Program-made: the position numbers and the translations under genes
From: Tridacna crocea
Taxonomy: Eukaryota; Mollusca; Bivalvia; Cardiida; Cardiidae
Direction of reading: 5' to 3'
Assembly (NCBI GenBank): GCA_943736015.1
Contig: OX031066.1
Span: 23,854,127-23,918,126, forward strand
DNA: 64,000 nt
The notes under the pieces: model-generated
What the model saw: the letters and a program-made list of their open reading frames with translations, nothing else
What the model was told of the DNA's origin: nothing
Databases searched by the model: none
In this document: piece after piece, positions 62,648-64,000 of the stretch
Layout: each line of letters begins with the position of its first letter
How positions within the stretch are numbered: the stretch's first letter is position 1

Positions 62648-62783
62648 TTGTACGATCAGGTCGTAGGGAACTTGGAAACTTGTTCAGGGATGTGGTGAAT
62701 CATGTTGCCCCAAAGGCTCAGGGCGACATGATTCACCACAGCCATGAACAAGTTTCCAAATCCCCTGCCACCTGACTGTACAA
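62648..62783. mobile_element. Foldback element, nearly perfect
   Basis: TTGTACGATCAGGTCGTAGG / GGAACTTGGAAACTTGTTCA are mirrored by TGAACAAGTTTCCAAATCCC / CCTGCCACCTGACTGTACAA. The loop is around CCCAAAGGCTCAGG. The inner 42 bp per arm pair with about four mismatches. Confidence 0.85.
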
Positions 62784-62865
62784 TAAAGTGCCGTCTCAGA
62801 TTAGTCTGCATGGACTGCACAGGCTGATCTAAGACAACACTTTTCGCAAATGTCCAAATGACCCT
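62784..62865. mobile_element. F3 palindrome
   Basis: AAAGTGCCGTCTCAGATTAG mirrored by GCTGATCTAAGACAACACTTTT around TGCATGGACTGCACAG. Confidence 0.75.
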
Positions 62866-62988
62866 TTTTGCGTGTTGCAGGCCAATTACGGTAATCAATG
62901 TATGGTTTTGATTAAGTGACAGTCTCTCAAACCTTTGTAAAATCATGGCACCAAATCTAAAAATATCATAGGCTATACAGCCTATTAA

Positions 62989-63090
62989 TTAACCCTTTAC
63001 TCCATAGATACTCGTTTCTACGCATTGCTTGTAGGAGCCTTTGGAAAACATTGTGGCAAAAGGTAAGATTGCTCATGAGCAATTTCACTG
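62989..63090 (-). mobile_element. T2 MITE, truncated
   Basis: TTAACCCTTTACTCCATAGA, first hairpin arm, then GCTCATGAGCAATTTCA and loss of similarity. Confidence 0.88.
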
Positions 63091-63183
63091 ATGAATCATA
63101 TTTGAAGTTTGGTTACAAAACCTGAATAGCTCCCTTTAAGTCCAAATGGTTGACTTGGAAATGATAATAATGACCAAAGCATG

Positions 63184-63480
63184 GCTGAGTTCAGGTAGCT
63201 CAATCAATAGCTTACAGGACTCATAGACTGGGACCACTGGTTCAATCCCCAGCTAAGCCAAGAATTGATGATTGTCATTGCAACAGGATTCATTCCTTAT
63301 ACACTGCTGATCATAGTTTCAATGATGGTTATGTGGGAAATCAGCCAGTGGCTTGAAAAGAACATCGTAAAGAGTACTGGTGAAAGAAGCTCCCGGAAAA
63401 TATATATAGATGCAAACACTCGCTGGCTTGCTATAACTGAAATAATGTTGAAAACAGCATTAAACACCATACAATCAACA
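63184..63480 (+). mobile_element. SINE-1, complete with tail
   Basis: GGTAGCTCAATCAATAGCTT (box A region), GGTTCAATCCCC (box B), GATTGTCATTGCAACAGGAT, TTATGTGGGAAATCAGCC, GTACTGGTGAAAGAAGCTCC, tail AACAGCATTAAACACCATAC and CAATCAACAAT. It shows the intact TTAA in the tail that T1 uses at 30428. Confidence 0.82.
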
Positions 63481-63799
63481 ATGAAAGTGGGAAATGGATT
63501 AGATGGGACGAAAAACTATGTCACAGGGTCAAATTAATTGTGTTTCCTCTTGAGGCAATAGATTGGGTTCTGACCTGATATATTATCATGTTTGCCTGAC
63601 AAAAATGGGGTCTCATTGGGATAGAACAATAGGATGCTATATCAAAAATTGTCAAATAAAGAACAAAATATACAGAGCTGTCACATTTGCCTATGGTAGA
63701 ACCACAGTCAAAATGCTGAACTGGTTAAAAAGTATGTCACTGGGCCACAGCTCATCAATGCCATATAAAAGTATATAGAAGATTTTTTTTTTCGGTTTT
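63481..63799. other. Unassigned; faint Hel-1-like phrase
   Basis: TATGTCACTGGGCCA near 63733 resembles the Hel-1-type core at 19560, nothing else is recognised. Confidence 0.35.
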
Positions 63800-63915
63800 A
63801 AGATTGAAATTTATTTCATGGAGTAAACATCATCGGTAATATTTTCAAGAGTGGAGCAGCCATGAGTGAAAATATTACCAATGGTGTTCACAACTTGAAA
63901 TAAATTTTGATCTTT
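63800..63915. mobile_element. Foldback element
   Basis: AAGATTGAAATTTATTTCAT and GGTAATATTTTCA are mirrored by TGAAAATATTACC and TTGAAATAAATTTTGATCTT. Confidence 0.75.
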
Positions 63916-64000
63916 AACAGAAAAAAACTACAACAAGCACTGTATTGATTTCATGCTTTTAACCCTTTCTGGGAGGAACTTTACCAAAATCCAGTTCAGT

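Overview
The window reads as animal nuclear DNA that is almost entirely intergenic or intronic. It is AT-rich and packed with short interspersed elements, tRNA-derived SINEs, GTCY microsatellites inside longer repeats, and a 5'-truncated LINE. The repeat types (elements beginning TTAGCTCACC or TTATACGCCCGAAGGG, carrying CCGT runs and ending in CTCTTG) point to a bivalve mollusc, probably a heterodont clam or mussel. That assignment is inference from recalled repeat styles. No bacterial genes, operons, CRISPR array, rRNA or functional tRNA gene were seen.

The dominant content is one TTAA-flanked foldback MITE family, called T1 here: about 80 complete or partial copies covering very roughly a fifth of the window. 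A complete copy is about 228 bp. It runs from an A end (TTAACCCATTACCACACAAT) through a 67-bp hairpin (33-bp arms, one central base) to a B end (TTTGGTAATGAGTTAA). Strand + here means A end on the left. A subfamily T1b has TTAACCCTTTCCC ends. Two more families also end in TTAA: T2 (about 230 bp, hairpin homologous to T1) and T3 (about 555 bp, ends TTAAAGGTGG). A relic at 3541-4215 looks like an internally deleted piggyBac-type transposon and is a candidate for the kind of transposase that moved them.

Other families: F1 (hAT-like foldback, ends AGAGCTCC), F2 (short palindrome built on GATCAAGATCAGACTGCAC), F3 (palindrome around an AGTGCC/GGCACT core), F4 (ends TTGACCTTTCTG) and several single foldbacks. 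Helentron-like elements (Hel-1 to Hel-4) share a 3' hairpin followed by CTCTTG. There are two tRNA-derived SINE families. SINE-1 has a clear box B (GGTTCGATCC); SINE-2 occurs mostly on the minus strand. A LINE 3' fragment with an open 289-codon frame lies at 34582-35839.

The only convincing host coding sequence is a 78-codon first exon at 36748-36981, ending at a GAG/GTAACC donor. Its product was not recognised and no downstream exon was confirmed. Layout: 1-9.9 kb T1-rich; 10.4-12.5 kb long Hel-3 with a nested element; 13-15 kb T1 cluster; 16-20 kb foldback, Hel-2 and Hel-1; 20-32 kb dense T1/SINE mosaic with a 45-bp minisatellite; 32.6-36 kb few T1 copies, LINE; 36.7 kb exon; 37-53 kb dense T1/T2/T3; 53-55 kb Hel-1 inside a T1; 55-64 kb T1/T2/T3 again.
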